DNA of 8,973 bases, taken from Corallococcus sp. CAG:1435 (GTDB lineage Bacteria; Bacillota; Clostridia; Christensenellales; CAG-314). The translations under genes and the position numbers were made by a program. Below are positions 1 through 6,797 of this stretch, piece after piece (position 1 is the first letter of the stretch; each line of letters opens with the position of its first letter). The notes under the pieces were generated by a model. The model made no database searches. It saw only the letters and a program-made list of their open reading frames with translations, and was not told the DNA's origin. The DNA lies in the NCBI GenBank assembly GCA_000433775.1, contig HF998485.1, positions 15,530 through 24,502 of the forward strand. The letters run 5' to 3'.

Positions 1-204
1 GGCGCAGCCGTCGCACCGTTCAACGAACATTGCCAACACGCCTGCAACCGACAAATTAACGTTGGAAACCGCCTGCAAAAAACGCATCCGTTGCCTTAAA
101 ACGAGGCAAAAACGCTGTCGTGCATGTTTGCCTTTGTAACGCAAACGCACATATACACCGCAAAAATTCAAACCTGCCTGAAAAGGTTTAGTTGTTGACC
201 TGCC
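1..204. other. left edge, no gene assigned
   Basis: This stretch lies downstream of the operon terminator. Short open frames run off the window edge on both strands. One on the minus strand is open from about position 170 to the edge and encodes a basic segment followed by a short hydrophobic one, with a poor ribosome binding site and only TTG or GTG early starts. None has recognisable homology, and I cannot tell whether any is the end or start of a real gene. Confidence 0.3.
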
Positions 205-242
205 AAAAAATGTTGAAAGGGCTGACGCAACGTCAACCCTTT
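205..242 (-). terminator. rho-independent terminator of the purC-clc operon
   Basis: A 12-bp stem (216-227 with 231-242, 3-nt loop) begins 8 nt past the ClC stop codon. On the minus strand it is followed by CAACATTTTTTGG, giving a U-run at 205-210. The one irregular pair (222/236) is a G-U wobble only in minus-strand RNA and a C-A mismatch in plus-strand RNA. This supports a terminator for the leftward operon. Confidence 0.88.
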
Positions 243-250
243 TGTTGGTT

Positions 251-1906
251 TTACTCTTGTGAAGCAGGCTGTGTTTCACCCGAATCGAAAAACACTTCCG
301 CCTGTGGCTCAGTAGGCTGTTTGCCCAAAATCTGCTCCAACTCGGCAAAGGTTGCCTTCTGGTCGTAGGTTTGCACCACAACTGTCAGCGTGTCGCCTGC
401 ATGCAGTTTCTTTTCGCCGTCGTCGTCCATACGCTTGACGCTGTCGGAAGCGACGATTTCACCTACTTTGGTGTTGGCAGGCCACAAAATATCCCTGACG
501 CTCTTGGAAACGGCAAAGGCGTCGGGTGCAACGACAAAGTTTGCCCTGACAATTTTGTGCGTTTTGCCTTCGTTTTGCTTTTCCACCATTCTTTCCAGCA
601 GTACGTCGTACAGCGGTTCAACCTTGACTATTTCGCACAGCAGATAGGACACAAACACCGTTATCGCAACGTAAAACAGGTTGGAAAAACTCCACGTACA
701 TTCCACCATAAACACCAACGCCGTGAGGGGAGCCCTTGTTGCCGCCCCCATAAAGGAAGTCATGCAAAGCATCACTACCGTGCCGTACAGTGCGGAATCC
801 ATACCCATTGCCACAAACAATTCGGCGCAAAGCGCACCGAGCAACGCACCTATTGAAAGCATGGGAATGAATACGCCTCCCGTTGCACCGGAACCTGTCG
901 CAAATGCTATCGTGAAGAAACGTATCAGAAACAACGCCAGAATTACCGTCCATACAATGGTTTTTCCGCTGTTGGCGGCAAGTTTGGAAATGAGTCCGCC
1001 ACCGCCGTACAAAGCGTCGGTACCGTTGAAGTTGCCCACTGCTACAAGACCGATAACCGCCGTAAGCACAAACACAACAATGAGTTTGGCCCATTGGGGA
1101 ACTTTTTTCAGTTTTGTGTCGTAGACGTGTCCCACCTTGAACACAAAAAGGTTGTAGCCACATGCCACTGCCGCCACGAACACGCCCAGCAAAAGGGGAA
1201 CCCAAATGTCCTTCATTTCAAACTGTCCCATGTACTGCGACACGTTGAACAATGCCGTTACCGGATGTTCCAAAGCCATACCCCAAAGGTAGGAAGCGGC
1301 TACGCCAAACACCACGGAAGAAACGGACATGAGGAAAATCATCGGGGTGAAACGCTTGTGGGCCTCTTCCAAAGCAAACAAAATACCTGTAACGGGGGCA
1401 ACGGTTGCCACGGCAAAGCCTGCGCATGCGCCTCCCGTCATAATGTATCTGTTCCAACTGTCGTGGGAAAGGGGAAGTTTGCTTGTGCCGCCGCCGATAG
1501 CGGTACCCAACAACACGCTGGGACCTTCGCTTCCCAAAGGAAGTCCTGCAAAGAAACTTATCCAACTGTTTACAAACACTGCGACAGCCGTGCGGAACCA
1601 TCGGAATGTCAGCACGCCACGCAACACGCCTTCGGCACGGGGAATGCCTCCTCCCTTTGTTTCACTTGCCCACAGTTGCAGAAAGTAGGCTGCGACAGCC
1701 AAAACCACCGCTCCTCCTATTACGGCGAAAATAAGCCACGGATTTGCCTGTGCGGCATGGTAGATTTCGGCGGATTTTTCCGAAAGCCACTCGGCGCCCA
1801 ACTTGAAAAAGTACACAACAGTACCCACAAGCAGTCCGGTGAATGCTCCGTACACAAGCACGGGAGCCGTTACGTTTTTCAAATAATACCTGTACTTCTC
1901 TTTCAT
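251..1906 (-). CDS. ClC-family chloride channel or H+/Cl- antiporter with C-terminal RCK_C-like domain
   Basis: This is a 551-residue polytopic membrane protein of the ClC family, which moves chloride across the cytoplasmic membrane, often in exchange for protons. Family motifs are clear: GGGIP (85-89), GSEGP (125-129) with the gating glutamate E127, EE at 180-181 matching the internal proton glutamate of E. coli ClC, GGVFIP (343-348), and PLYDVL (431-436), whose Y433 matches the anion-coordinating tyrosine. About 455-530 resembles an RCK_C/TrkA_C domain, usually regulatory, followed by a Glu/Gln-rich tail. The serine of the usual GSGIP filter is glycine here (G86), so anion selectivity may differ. 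The paired glutamates favour an exchanger over a passive channel, but this is inferred. The ATG overlaps the stop of the HAD gene as ATGA, with AGGTGA upstream. It is the last gene of the operon. Confidence 0.93.
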   Translation of the reverse strand: MKEKYRYYLKNVTAPVLVYGAFTGLLVGTVVYFFKLGAEWLSEKSAEIYHAAQANPWLIFAVIGGAVVLAVAAYFLQLWASETKGGGIPRAEGVLRGVLTFRWFRTAVAVFVNSWISFFAGLPLGSEGPSVLLGTAIGGGTSKLPLSHDSWNRYIMTGGACAGFAVATVAPVTGILFALEEAHKRFTPMIFLMSVSSVVFGVAASYLWGMALEHPVTALFNVSQYMGQFEMKDIWVPLLLGVFVAAVACGYNLFVFKVGHVYDTKLKKVPQWAKLIVVFVLTAVIGLVAVGNFNGTDALYGGGGLISKLAANSGKTIVWTVILALFLIRFFTIAFATGSGATGGVFIPMLSIGALLGALCAELFVAMGMDSALYGTVVMLCMTSFMGAATRAPLTALVFMVECTWSFSNLFYVAITVFVSYLLCEIVKVEPLYDVLLERMVEKQNEGKTHKIVRANFVVAPDAFAVSKSVRDILWPANTKVGEIVASDSVKRMDDDGEKKLHAGDTLTVVVQTYDQKATFAELEQILGKQPTEPQAEVFFDSGETQPASQE

Positions 1907-2547
1907 TTTTCACCTGTCAGTATCTGTGCTATTTCCGCAGGGGAATGCGCAGTTAATTCCGCATTTGCATTTTTCAAATCCTTTTCGTTGCCGAAACCGT
2001 AGGTAACAGCCATGGCGTCGATGCCGTTGCTGTGCGCCCCTTCCACATCGTAGACGGTGTCGCCAATCATAAGACATTTGTCCTTTTCCCAACCGTTGTC
2101 GGCAAGCAACTGTCGCAAAACTTCGCTTTTGAAACCTCTTTTTTCGTTTTGCCCGTACACGCAACGGAAAAATTTGCCCAGTCCGAACTTTTCCACCGAA
2201 GCCAAAGCATGCGGCTGATACTTGGAAGAGGCAATGGACAGCACAAAACCGCTGTCCGTCAACTTTTGCAATGTGTCCGTTATTCCGTCGTACAAACGGC
2301 TCATCTCCACGGCGTTGTCCTGCGCAAACACCTGACGGTGCAATTCTATTGCACGCTGACACAGTTTTTTGCCTGTCAACTCCGTGTAACTGAACTCCAA
2401 CGGGGGACCTATGTGGCGGGAAAAATCCACGCCGTCGTAGTTTATGCCCAAAATGTCAAGCACTTTTTTGAATGTGTGATAGATTCCCTGCGAAGTATCG
2501 TTTATTGTGCCGTCAAAGTCAAAAATAATGTACTTATACTTTTTCAT
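1903..2547 (-). CDS. HAD-superfamily hydrolase, phosphoglycolate phosphatase-like
   Basis: A 214-residue cytoplasmic phosphatase of the HAD superfamily, closest in layout to the Gph/PpaX group with an alpha-helical cap. Motif I is FDFDGT (9-14) with nucleophile D10 and acid/base D12. Motif II is the serine in SIASSK (about S107). Motif III is K140 in GFKSE. Motif IV is GDTVYD (162-167). The cap follows motif I and includes HIGPPLEFSYTELTG (45-59), typical of PGP-like proteins. The substrate cannot be read from the sequence: phosphoglycolate, nucleoside monophosphates and pyrophosphate are all handled by relatives. The start overlaps the last 14 nt of the CYTH gene, with GAGG about 8 nt upstream inside it, and the stop overlaps the ClC start by 4 nt. 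Both overlaps suggest translational coupling. Confidence 0.92.
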   Translation of the reverse strand: MKKYKYIIFDFDGTINDTSQGIYHTFKKVLDILGINYDGVDFSRHIGPPLEFSYTELTGKKLCQRAIELHRQVFAQDNAVEMSRLYDGITDTLQKLTDSGFVLSIASSKYQPHALASVEKFGLGKFFRCVYGQNEKRGFKSEVLRQLLADNGWEKDKCLMIGDTVYDVEGAHSNGIDAMAVTYGFGNEKDLKNANAELTAHSPAEIAQILTGEK

Positions 2548-3100
2548 TCAATGCCTCGAAAAAACGTTGACTTTTGGGACGGGAATAGCGTGGGGAAATT
2601 CCGTAGTTGTAAAACAAAAACAGTTTCAGTTTTTCCAGCGCCTCCACGTCGTCGCTTTCGCACTCCAACTCGTAGTCGCACCTTCCCAAATACACGTTTT
2701 TGTCAAGTTCCAACTTCCACTCGCCCAATGTGAACGCCGTGCGGTAGGTTTGCAGGTTTCCCGCACAGTGCAACGTTTGGTCAAAATGCGTCTTTAACAT
2801 GCCGTTTATCTCGTCGGGCAAAATGCCACGCTTAATCATGCTGTCGGCAAAGGCTCCGTCCACCTCGCATTCCCTTTCGTCGCACACCGATACTCCCTCT
2901 CGTTGGGAAAGTCGGCTTTTGTAGCACAAGAGATAGTTTCCGCCTTTTTCACGCAGACGTACCATAACTTCCGACGACATGTTTTGCATTGTAAAATAAT
3001 AATTGGTTTGCAACTGCGGTTTTGAATCCGCAAGACACCCCAAAAGGGAAAATTCCCTCTCGTCAAGTTGCAGTTTAAGTTCCTGTTCGAAATTTTTCAT
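2534..3100 (-). CDS. CYTH-domain (triphosphate tunnel metalloenzyme) protein, YjbK-like
   Basis: A 188-residue single-domain CYTH protein. The diagnostic ExExK motif is at the N-terminus (E5, E7, K9 in FEQELKL). It is followed by the charged strands expected to line the tunnel: VRLRE (R48, R50), LLCYKSR (K61), ERECEVD (76-81), R120, the LELD strand (E131, D133) and YELECE (E144, E146, E148). CYTH proteins bind triphosphate-containing compounds with divalent metal and hydrolyse or cyclise them. Length and single-domain layout resemble Firmicute YjbK proteins; no CHAD domain is present. An upstream ATG at 3253 is in frame but would run through the kinase gene. I chose the ATG at 3100 because ExExK normally lies a few residues from the start and it sits 4 nt past the kinase stop. 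The SD there is weak, so coupling is likely. The substrate is unknown. Confidence 0.88.
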   Translation of the reverse strand: MKNFEQELKLQLDEREFSLLGCLADSKPQLQTNYYFTMQNMSSEVMVRLREKGGNYLLCYKSRLSQREGVSVCDERECEVDGAFADSMIKRGILPDEINGMLKTHFDQTLHCAGNLQTYRTAFTLGEWKLELDKNVYLGRCDYELECESDDVEALEKLKLFLFYNYGISPRYSRPKSQRFFEALNEKV

Positions 3101-3104
3101 ATTG

Positions 3105-3671
3105 TCAAGTTTCCGCAATAATGCAGTTTTGCAAGGGCAGGTTTGCAATGTATCTTTCTTCCAGAGGAATCCACTTTGTTTTATAGGCGGAAAAATTGCT
3201 TCCCTCACGCTCTTTAAGCCGTGATTGTTGCGTGTTTTTATCTGTCGTAACAAAAATTTTCACGTCGTAAAACCTTTCCATTCCGTTGGAAAAGGCATAA
3301 CTTCCTTCCACAACGACAACGTTTGACGGAGTGTACTTCTCCGACACAAACTGTTTGGTGTGGCAATTGTACTTTTCATAGAAAAAAGGTTGGCATCCGC
3401 AAATGTTTTCCAACACTTGTAGCAACCTTTCAAAATGTATGTTTCCGCCGACGGCTTCAAGACGTGACGGCGTTTTAAGACTGTCGGGCAAAAAGAAATC
3501 GTCGCAATGCACCGTTGTTGCCTGGTACTTTTGCGATATTTCCGACGCCAAAGTTGTTTTACCTGCACCGCACCTTCCGTCTATGCCCACAATTACATGT
3601 CTTTTGCCTTGCTCAATCAATTTGTCTATTGCGGCATACGCTCGCTCAACTGCGGCAAAATTACTTTTCAT
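3105..3671 (-). CDS. P-loop nucleoside/uridine kinase-like protein
   Basis: A 188-residue P-loop NTPase of the uridine kinase/phosphoribulokinase type. It has Walker A GRCGAGKT (32-39), the HCDDFF segment (55-60) that in uridine kinases contacts the nucleoside and metal, a strand ending in VVVVEGSYAF (118-127) with E122 at the Walker B position, and an Arg-containing lid helix (RLKERE, 151-156) followed by KWIPLEERY (166-174). It should phosphorylate a small hydroxyl-bearing substrate using ATP or GTP in the cytoplasm. It is shorter than canonical Udk (about 210 residues), and the substrate is not evident. Its ATG overlaps the last 11 nt of nrdR, and its stop lies 4 nt before the CYTH gene. 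Kinase and CYTH domains of this type are fused in plant TTM1/TTM2, which makes the adjacency notable. Confidence 0.86.
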   Translation of the reverse strand: MKSNFAAVERAYAAIDKLIEQGKRHVIVGIDGRCGAGKTTLASEISQKYQATTVHCDDFFLPDSLKTPSRLEAVGGNIHFERLLQVLENICGCQPFFYEKYNCHTKQFVSEKYTPSNVVVVEGSYAFSNGMERFYDVKIFVTTDKNTQQSRLKEREGSNFSAYKTKWIPLEERYIANLPLQNCIIAET

Positions 3672-4158
3672 TGCTTTTCGCCGACGCTTTTTTGGCGGTT
3701 GTCTTTTTCTTGTTGCGGATTTTCACAAGTTCCATGAAAAAGGCTTCGCAATCCTGAAATTCGTAGTAGACGGCGGCAAACCTGATGTAGGCAACTTCGT
3801 CGATGTCTTTGAGTTCCTGCATTACAAGTTCGCCTATTTTAAGGGAAGTTACTTCCTGTTCCAGACTGTTGTACAACGTCTTTTCTATTCTGTCCACGGC
3901 GGAGTCGATTTGCGCCATGGATATGGGACGTTTTTCACAGGCACGGATTATGCCTTTTTTGAGTTTTTCCCTGTCGTAAGACTGCCGTGTTCCGTCCTTT
4001 TTTACTACCAGAAAAGGCACGCTTTCGATGGTTTCGAATGTGGTAAAACGCCTTCCGCAGTTGGTGCACTCTCTGCGCCTGCGTATACTTTTTCCGTCGT
4101 CGGTGGAACGGGAATCGATAACTTTGCTGTCTTCACAGCCACAATACATACACTTCAT
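3661..4158 (-). CDS. nrdR: transcriptional repressor NrdR
   Basis: A 165-residue NrdR, the repressor that binds NrdR boxes upstream of ribonucleotide reductase genes when its ATP-cone domain holds (d)ATP. The N-terminal zinc ribbon is intact (C3, C6, C31, C34), with the family-typical RRRRECTNCGRRFTTFE (26-42). The ATP cone spans about 49-139, with KKDG (53-56), YDREKLKKGI (61-70) and VAYIRFAAVYYEFQD (122-136). The tail from about 149 is lysine-rich (KKKTTAKKASAK) and slightly longer than usual. The start is fixed by MKCMYC and by AGGTGA at 4162-4167, which overlaps the purC TAG stop. It lies 7 nt after purC. No ribonucleotide reductase gene or NrdR-box pair is visible in the window, so its targets are elsewhere. 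Confidence 0.97.
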   Translation of the reverse strand: MKCMYCGCEDSKVIDSRSTDDGKSIRRRRECTNCGRRFTTFETIESVPFLVVKKDGTRQSYDREKLKKGIIRACEKRPISMAQIDSAVDRIEKTLYNSLEQEVTSLKIGELVMQELKDIDEVAYIRFAAVYYEFQDCEAFFMELVKIRNKKKTTAKKASAKSNEK

Positions 4159-4165
4159 TTTTCAC

Positions 4166-4867
4166 CTATTCGCAAACTTTTTTGAGCCTTTCCAGAATCA
4201 CCTTGTATTCGTAGGAGGGGTCGCCGTCCTTTTCAAAACGGTGCATGGTGTTTTCGTCCCAGAAACGTGCGACGTTGGGACTTATTTCGTCGGCAACCAC
4301 CAGCCTGCCGTTTACTCTGCCGAATTCCAGCTTAAAGTCGGCAACCACCACGCCTATTTTGCTCATCAGGTTTGTCAGTACCTTGTTGGTGCGTGAAGCC
4401 TGGTAGCACATTACGGAAAGTTCTTCCGGCTTGCACAATTCCATTGCGTAAACGTGGTACTCGTTTATTACGGGGTCGTTGAGACTGTCGTTTTTGTAGC
4501 AGAATTCCAAAACAGGAGATTTGAGTTTTTTGCCCGGTTCCAAACCAAGACGTTTACACATGCTACCTGCGGCATAGTTGCGCACAACTACTTCGATGGG
4601 TATCATTTCCGCCTTTTTGACAAGCAGACAGTTGGAAGATATTGTCTGCACAAAGTCGGTGGGTATGTTGTTGTCGTGCAGTTGCGTCATAAGCAACGCC
4701 GCAATTTCGGCGCAGTAATGCCCTTTGCCTTCAAAATACAACTTCTGTTTGCCGTGATACATCATGGCGTCGTCGGAATACTCTGCAATGAGCAACCTGT
4801 CGTCGTTGGTAGTCCAAAGACGCTTTGTTTTTCCTTCACCAACCAGTTGAATTTTGCGGTAGTCCAT
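4166..4867 (-). CDS. purC: phosphoribosylaminoimidazole-succinocarboxamide synthase (SAICAR synthetase)
   Basis: A 233-residue PurC. It condenses CAIR with aspartate using ATP to give SAICAR in de novo purine synthesis. The N-terminus EGKTKRLW (11-18) is the nucleotide-binding segment. The two SAICAR synthetase signatures are present: IPIEVVVRNYAAGS (89-102) and ADFKLEFG (176-183). DEISP (193-197) and RFWD (201-204) complete the active site. Length matches the short bacterial PurC family. The start at 4867 is preferred over an in-frame ATG at 4912 because AAGGAGG lies just upstream and homologues begin a few residues before EGKTK. It is the first gene of the operon, with a leader of roughly 90 nt. 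No other pur gene is in the window, so this copy sits apart from any pur cluster. Confidence 0.97.
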   Translation of the reverse strand: MDYRKIQLVGEGKTKRLWTTNDDRLLIAEYSDDAMMYHGKQKLYFEGKGHYCAEIAALLMTQLHDNNIPTDFVQTISSNCLLVKKAEMIPIEVVVRNYAAGSMCKRLGLEPGKKLKSPVLEFCYKNDSLNDPVINEYHVYAMELCKPEELSVMCYQASRTNKVLTNLMSKIGVVVADFKLEFGRVNGRLVVADEISPNVARFWDENTMHRFEKDGDPSYEYKVILERLKKVCE

Positions 4868-4963
4868 TGTGTACCCTCCTTGCGGAATTTGCAACAGCGT
4901 CGTTTTAGGCAAGTTTACGCAACAAATAAACTGCCGACAGGGTTTAAGCCCGACGCAAAAGAT

Positions 4964-4992
4964 ATTATATCAAAAAAAGTATTGCGTGTCCA
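4964..4992 (-). promoter_or_regulatory. sigma-A promoter of the purC operon
   Basis: On the minus strand, TGGACA (4987-4992) and TATAAT (4964-4969) are separated by exactly 17 bp. Transcription should start near 4957, giving a leader of about 90 nt before purC. The leader contains a short GGGCTTAAACCC inverted repeat (4941-4952) but no recognisable purine riboswitch. Confidence 0.88.
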
Positions 4993-5132
4993 CACACTGC
5001 GGACATTTTTCGTCTTTTACCTTGCAAAATGCGACGCAAAACGTTGAAATTCTGCAACCGCAACTTTTCCGCAAACGGGAAACACGGCACGGCAGGTAAA
5101 ATTTGCAGGGCAGGAATTTTTACAAAACAAAA

Positions 5133-5151
5133 GGCGTTTTGTTCAAACGCC
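5133..5151 (-). terminator. terminator of the 250-residue hypothetical gene
   Basis: GGCGTTT (5133-5139) pairs with AAACGCC (5145-5151) around a 5-nt loop. On the minus strand the stem is followed by TTTTGTTTTGT. It lies 6 nt beyond the stop codon of the leftward hypothetical gene and separates it from the purC operon. Confidence 0.85.
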
Positions 5152-5157
5152 AAAGTT

Positions 5158-5910
5158 TTACAGCGATACCTGTGCCATAAGCACGGTCATGTTTTGCAGA
5201 CATTCCTGTGCAAAAGGATACATTTCCAAAATACTTTTGAGAGCAATCCAACAGATACAAAGTATTTTTGGGTTTTTGAGGCGGAGGGCGTTGGTGAAAT
5301 ATTCACAAACCAACATAATTGTGTCGTAGTGTTTTTGTGCGCTGTCGCCTGCCGCATAAAACAGATTTACCACCTGTTGCACCTGTTGCAACAACGCCGA
5401 GGAAGTTGCGCTGGAAATGTACGTCTTTTCCACGTCAAAAAACCTTTCCGCCGATGACGACCACTCGGCATTTACACTGTCGGGGTCGACGGATTGCAAT
5501 ATGCTTTCGCCTGCACGCTTGAATGGGCGCAGCACTTCGTTTACAAACTTTTCGTAACCTCTGTTACTATCCGTTTCGTCGTAGTATTCCTTCAAAAAGT
5601 CCAAAAAATTGCGTCTGCCGCTGTCCACTTCGGTGAGCAGACACACTACAAAAGCAAAAATGCGGTTGCGCTCTGCAGGCAGTTTCAAACGAGCCTCCAC
5701 TGTGCCGTCGGGACGTGTCCAAGACACCTTTGCACGGGAAAATTCCGTAACGTAGGAAATGGAACGCAACGAATCGGACAGGCATTTGTACAGCGCAGGC
5801 ACGTTGGCGACGCACTTCAACACCGAAGCAATGTTTTTGTCCACCAAAATGAGTTTGCCTTCAATAAGCCTGTTGACGGTATCCGTAAAGTAGGCGAGTT
5901 CGTTTTTCAT
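5158..5910 (-). CDS. conserved-looking hypothetical protein, helical, no recognised domain
   Basis: A 250-residue protein I do not recognise. It has no signal peptide and no convincing membrane segment. It is probably mostly helical and soluble, with the motif-like stretches LPAERNRIFAFVVCLLTEVD (77-96), FLDFLKEYY (102-110) and YEKFVNEVLRPFK (119-131), plus a C-terminal half rich in Leu, Gln and Cys. The ATG at 5910 is chosen over an in-frame ATG at 5946 because AGAGAGG lies about 7 nt upstream and 5946 falls within or next to the promoter. Codon use is like the neighbours, its own promoter and terminator bracket it, and it is divergent from the DUF4364 gene, so it is very likely a real monocistronic gene. 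The function is unknown. Confidence 0.85.
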   Translation of the reverse strand: MKNELAYFTDTVNRLIEGKLILVDKNIASVLKCVANVPALYKCLSDSLRSISYVTEFSRAKVSWTRPDGTVEARLKLPAERNRIFAFVVCLLTEVDSGRRNFLDFLKEYYDETDSNRGYEKFVNEVLRPFKRAGESILQSVDPDSVNAEWSSSAERFFDVEKTYISSATSSALLQQVQQVVNLFYAAGDSAQKHYDTIMLVCEYFTNALRLKNPKILCICWIALKSILEMYPFAQECLQNMTVLMAQVSL

Positions 5911-5948
5911 CGGGAAACCTCTCTTTGCCACAAAGTTTCGTTGCAAAA

Positions 5949-5977
5949 ATTATATCATATCACGCAAATTATTGGAA
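5949..5977 (-). promoter_or_regulatory. promoter of the hypothetical gene
   Basis: Minus strand: a perfect TATAAT (5949-5954) and a weak -35 TTCCAA (5972-5977), 17-bp spacer. It places the start near 5942, about 30 nt before the ATG at 5910. Confidence 0.65.
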
Positions 5978-5980
5978 GTA

Positions 5981-6003
5981 TTTTTGCCAAAAAGGGGCAA
6001 AAA
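5981..6003. promoter_or_regulatory. inverted repeat between divergent promoters, candidate operator
   Basis: TTTTTGCC (5981-5988) and GGCAAAAA (5996-6003) form a perfect 8-bp inverted repeat with a 7-nt centre. It lies 3 nt from each of the two outward-facing -35 boxes. Position and symmetry suit a dimeric regulator controlling both genes. The neighbouring winged-helix DUF4364 protein is the obvious candidate, but this is inference. Confidence 0.5.
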
Positions 6004-6006
6004 CTG

Positions 6007-6035
6007 TTGTTTCAAACGGAAAAATGTTGTATAAT
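6007..6035 (+). promoter_or_regulatory. promoter of the DUF4364 gene
   Basis: Plus strand: TTGTTT (6007-6012), 17-bp spacer, then a perfect TATAAT (6030-6035). Transcription should begin about 6042, giving a leader of roughly 20 nt that contains AAGGAGAGG (6051-6059). Confidence 0.75.
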
Positions 6036-6064
6036 GAATGACACTATCACAAGGAGAGGAAAGT

Positions 6065-6598
6065 ATGCAGGCAGGTATCACACAAGACAGCACAACAAAC
6101 AAGTTGATACTTCTGTTTGTATTCGACAAAATGGAAACGGCTTTGACGGAAAGCACCATTTTGGACTTGTGTTGCTACAAAAACAACTGGATAGATTTTA
6201 CCAACTGCAAACAAACCCTGCTTGACGTTGTGGACAACGGTTTTGTGTACAAAAGTCAAAACGCTACGGGCGACTGCTTCTACGATTTGACGGCGGAAGG
6301 ACGTTGGTGCCTTAAAAACTTTTACACACGTATTCCTTCCAGCGTGCGACAACTTATTTCCGAAGACATAAAAACAAAACGCATCGAGTACCGTCGCAGA
6401 CAGGACTACGTCGCAACCTACACCAAATGCCCCGACGGCAGTTACGACGTGATTTTGAAAATTATCGAGCCCACCAAAACGACGCTGGAAGTGCGTCTTA
6501 ACGTGATGACACGCAGTATCGCCAAGTACATCGAACGCACCTGGCAGGACAAAGCGCCATCCGTTTACAGTAAAATTTCCGACACTCTTATTGACTGA
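6065..6598 (+). CDS. DUF4364 family protein, winged-helix type
   Basis: A 177-residue protein matching the clostridial DUF4364 family (PF14277 by recall). The N-terminal half has a winged-helix pattern: NKLILLFVFDKMETALTES (12-30), a helix pair through TLLDVVDNGFV (51-61), then the wing and FYDLTAEGRWCLKNF (72-86). The C-terminal half (about 100-177) is a mixed alpha/beta domain with YVATYTKCPDGSYDVILKI (115-133). The likely role is a DNA-binding transcription factor; no ligand or target is known. The ATG at 6065 is preferred over 6038 because AGGAG lies 8 nt upstream and 6038 falls right after the -10 box. It has its own promoter and terminator and is divergent from the hypothetical gene. 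Confidence 0.88.
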   Translation: MQAGITQDSTTNKLILLFVFDKMETALTESTILDLCCYKNNWIDFTNCKQTLLDVVDNGFVYKSQNATGDCFYDLTAEGRWCLKNFYTRIPSSVRQLISEDIKTKRIEYRRRQDYVATYTKCPDGSYDVILKIIEPTKTTLEVRLNVMTRSIAKYIERTWQDKAPSVYSKISDTLID

Positions 6599-6615
6599 CA
6601 ACACCACTTTGCTAG

Positions 6616-6637
6616 CCCGCTTTTGCGGGTTTTTTTT
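6616..6637 (+). terminator. terminator of the DUF4364 gene
   Basis: CCCGC (6616-6620), TTTT loop, GCGGG (6625-6629), followed by eight T (6630-6637). It lies 17 nt past the stop codon and is a canonical intrinsic terminator. Confidence 0.93.
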
Positions 6638-6655
6638 GTGGGGAAAACCATTTTC

Positions 6656-6697
6656 ATGTCGCAAAAATATGCATACGGTTGCAAATATTTGCGACAT
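6656..6697. repeat. 42-nt imperfect palindrome
   Basis: ATGTCGCAAA (6656-6665) pairs perfectly with TTTGCGACAT (6688-6697). Inside, further pairs (6667-6668 with 6685-6686, 6670-6672 with 6681-6683) extend the stem around an 8-nt loop. No T-run follows on either strand, so it is not an intrinsic terminator. It could be a regulator site, a structured RNA or an element end. Confidence 0.7.
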
Positions 6698-6797
6698 AGG
6701 CGTGATTGTACAATGCGTCTGGTTTTACATTGCACTGCCGATACAGACACTTGCATCATCACAGCAGGCAAGATTTACGAATTGTGGCACAACACAC

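Noticed and set aside
618..1205. 195-codon minus-strand frame and other long frames over 371-2000
   Set aside because: All overlap the ClC and HAD genes in other frames. The ClC and HAD motifs fix the real frames.
3101..3253. Longer CYTH protein starting at 3253
   Set aside because: The extra 51 residues would be read from inside the kinase gene and have no CYTH character. The ExExK motif sits at the start of the shorter form.
4868..4957. Purine riboswitch in the purC leader
   Set aside because: The leader has only a short inverted repeat. The conserved purine aptamer junction sequences are not seen.
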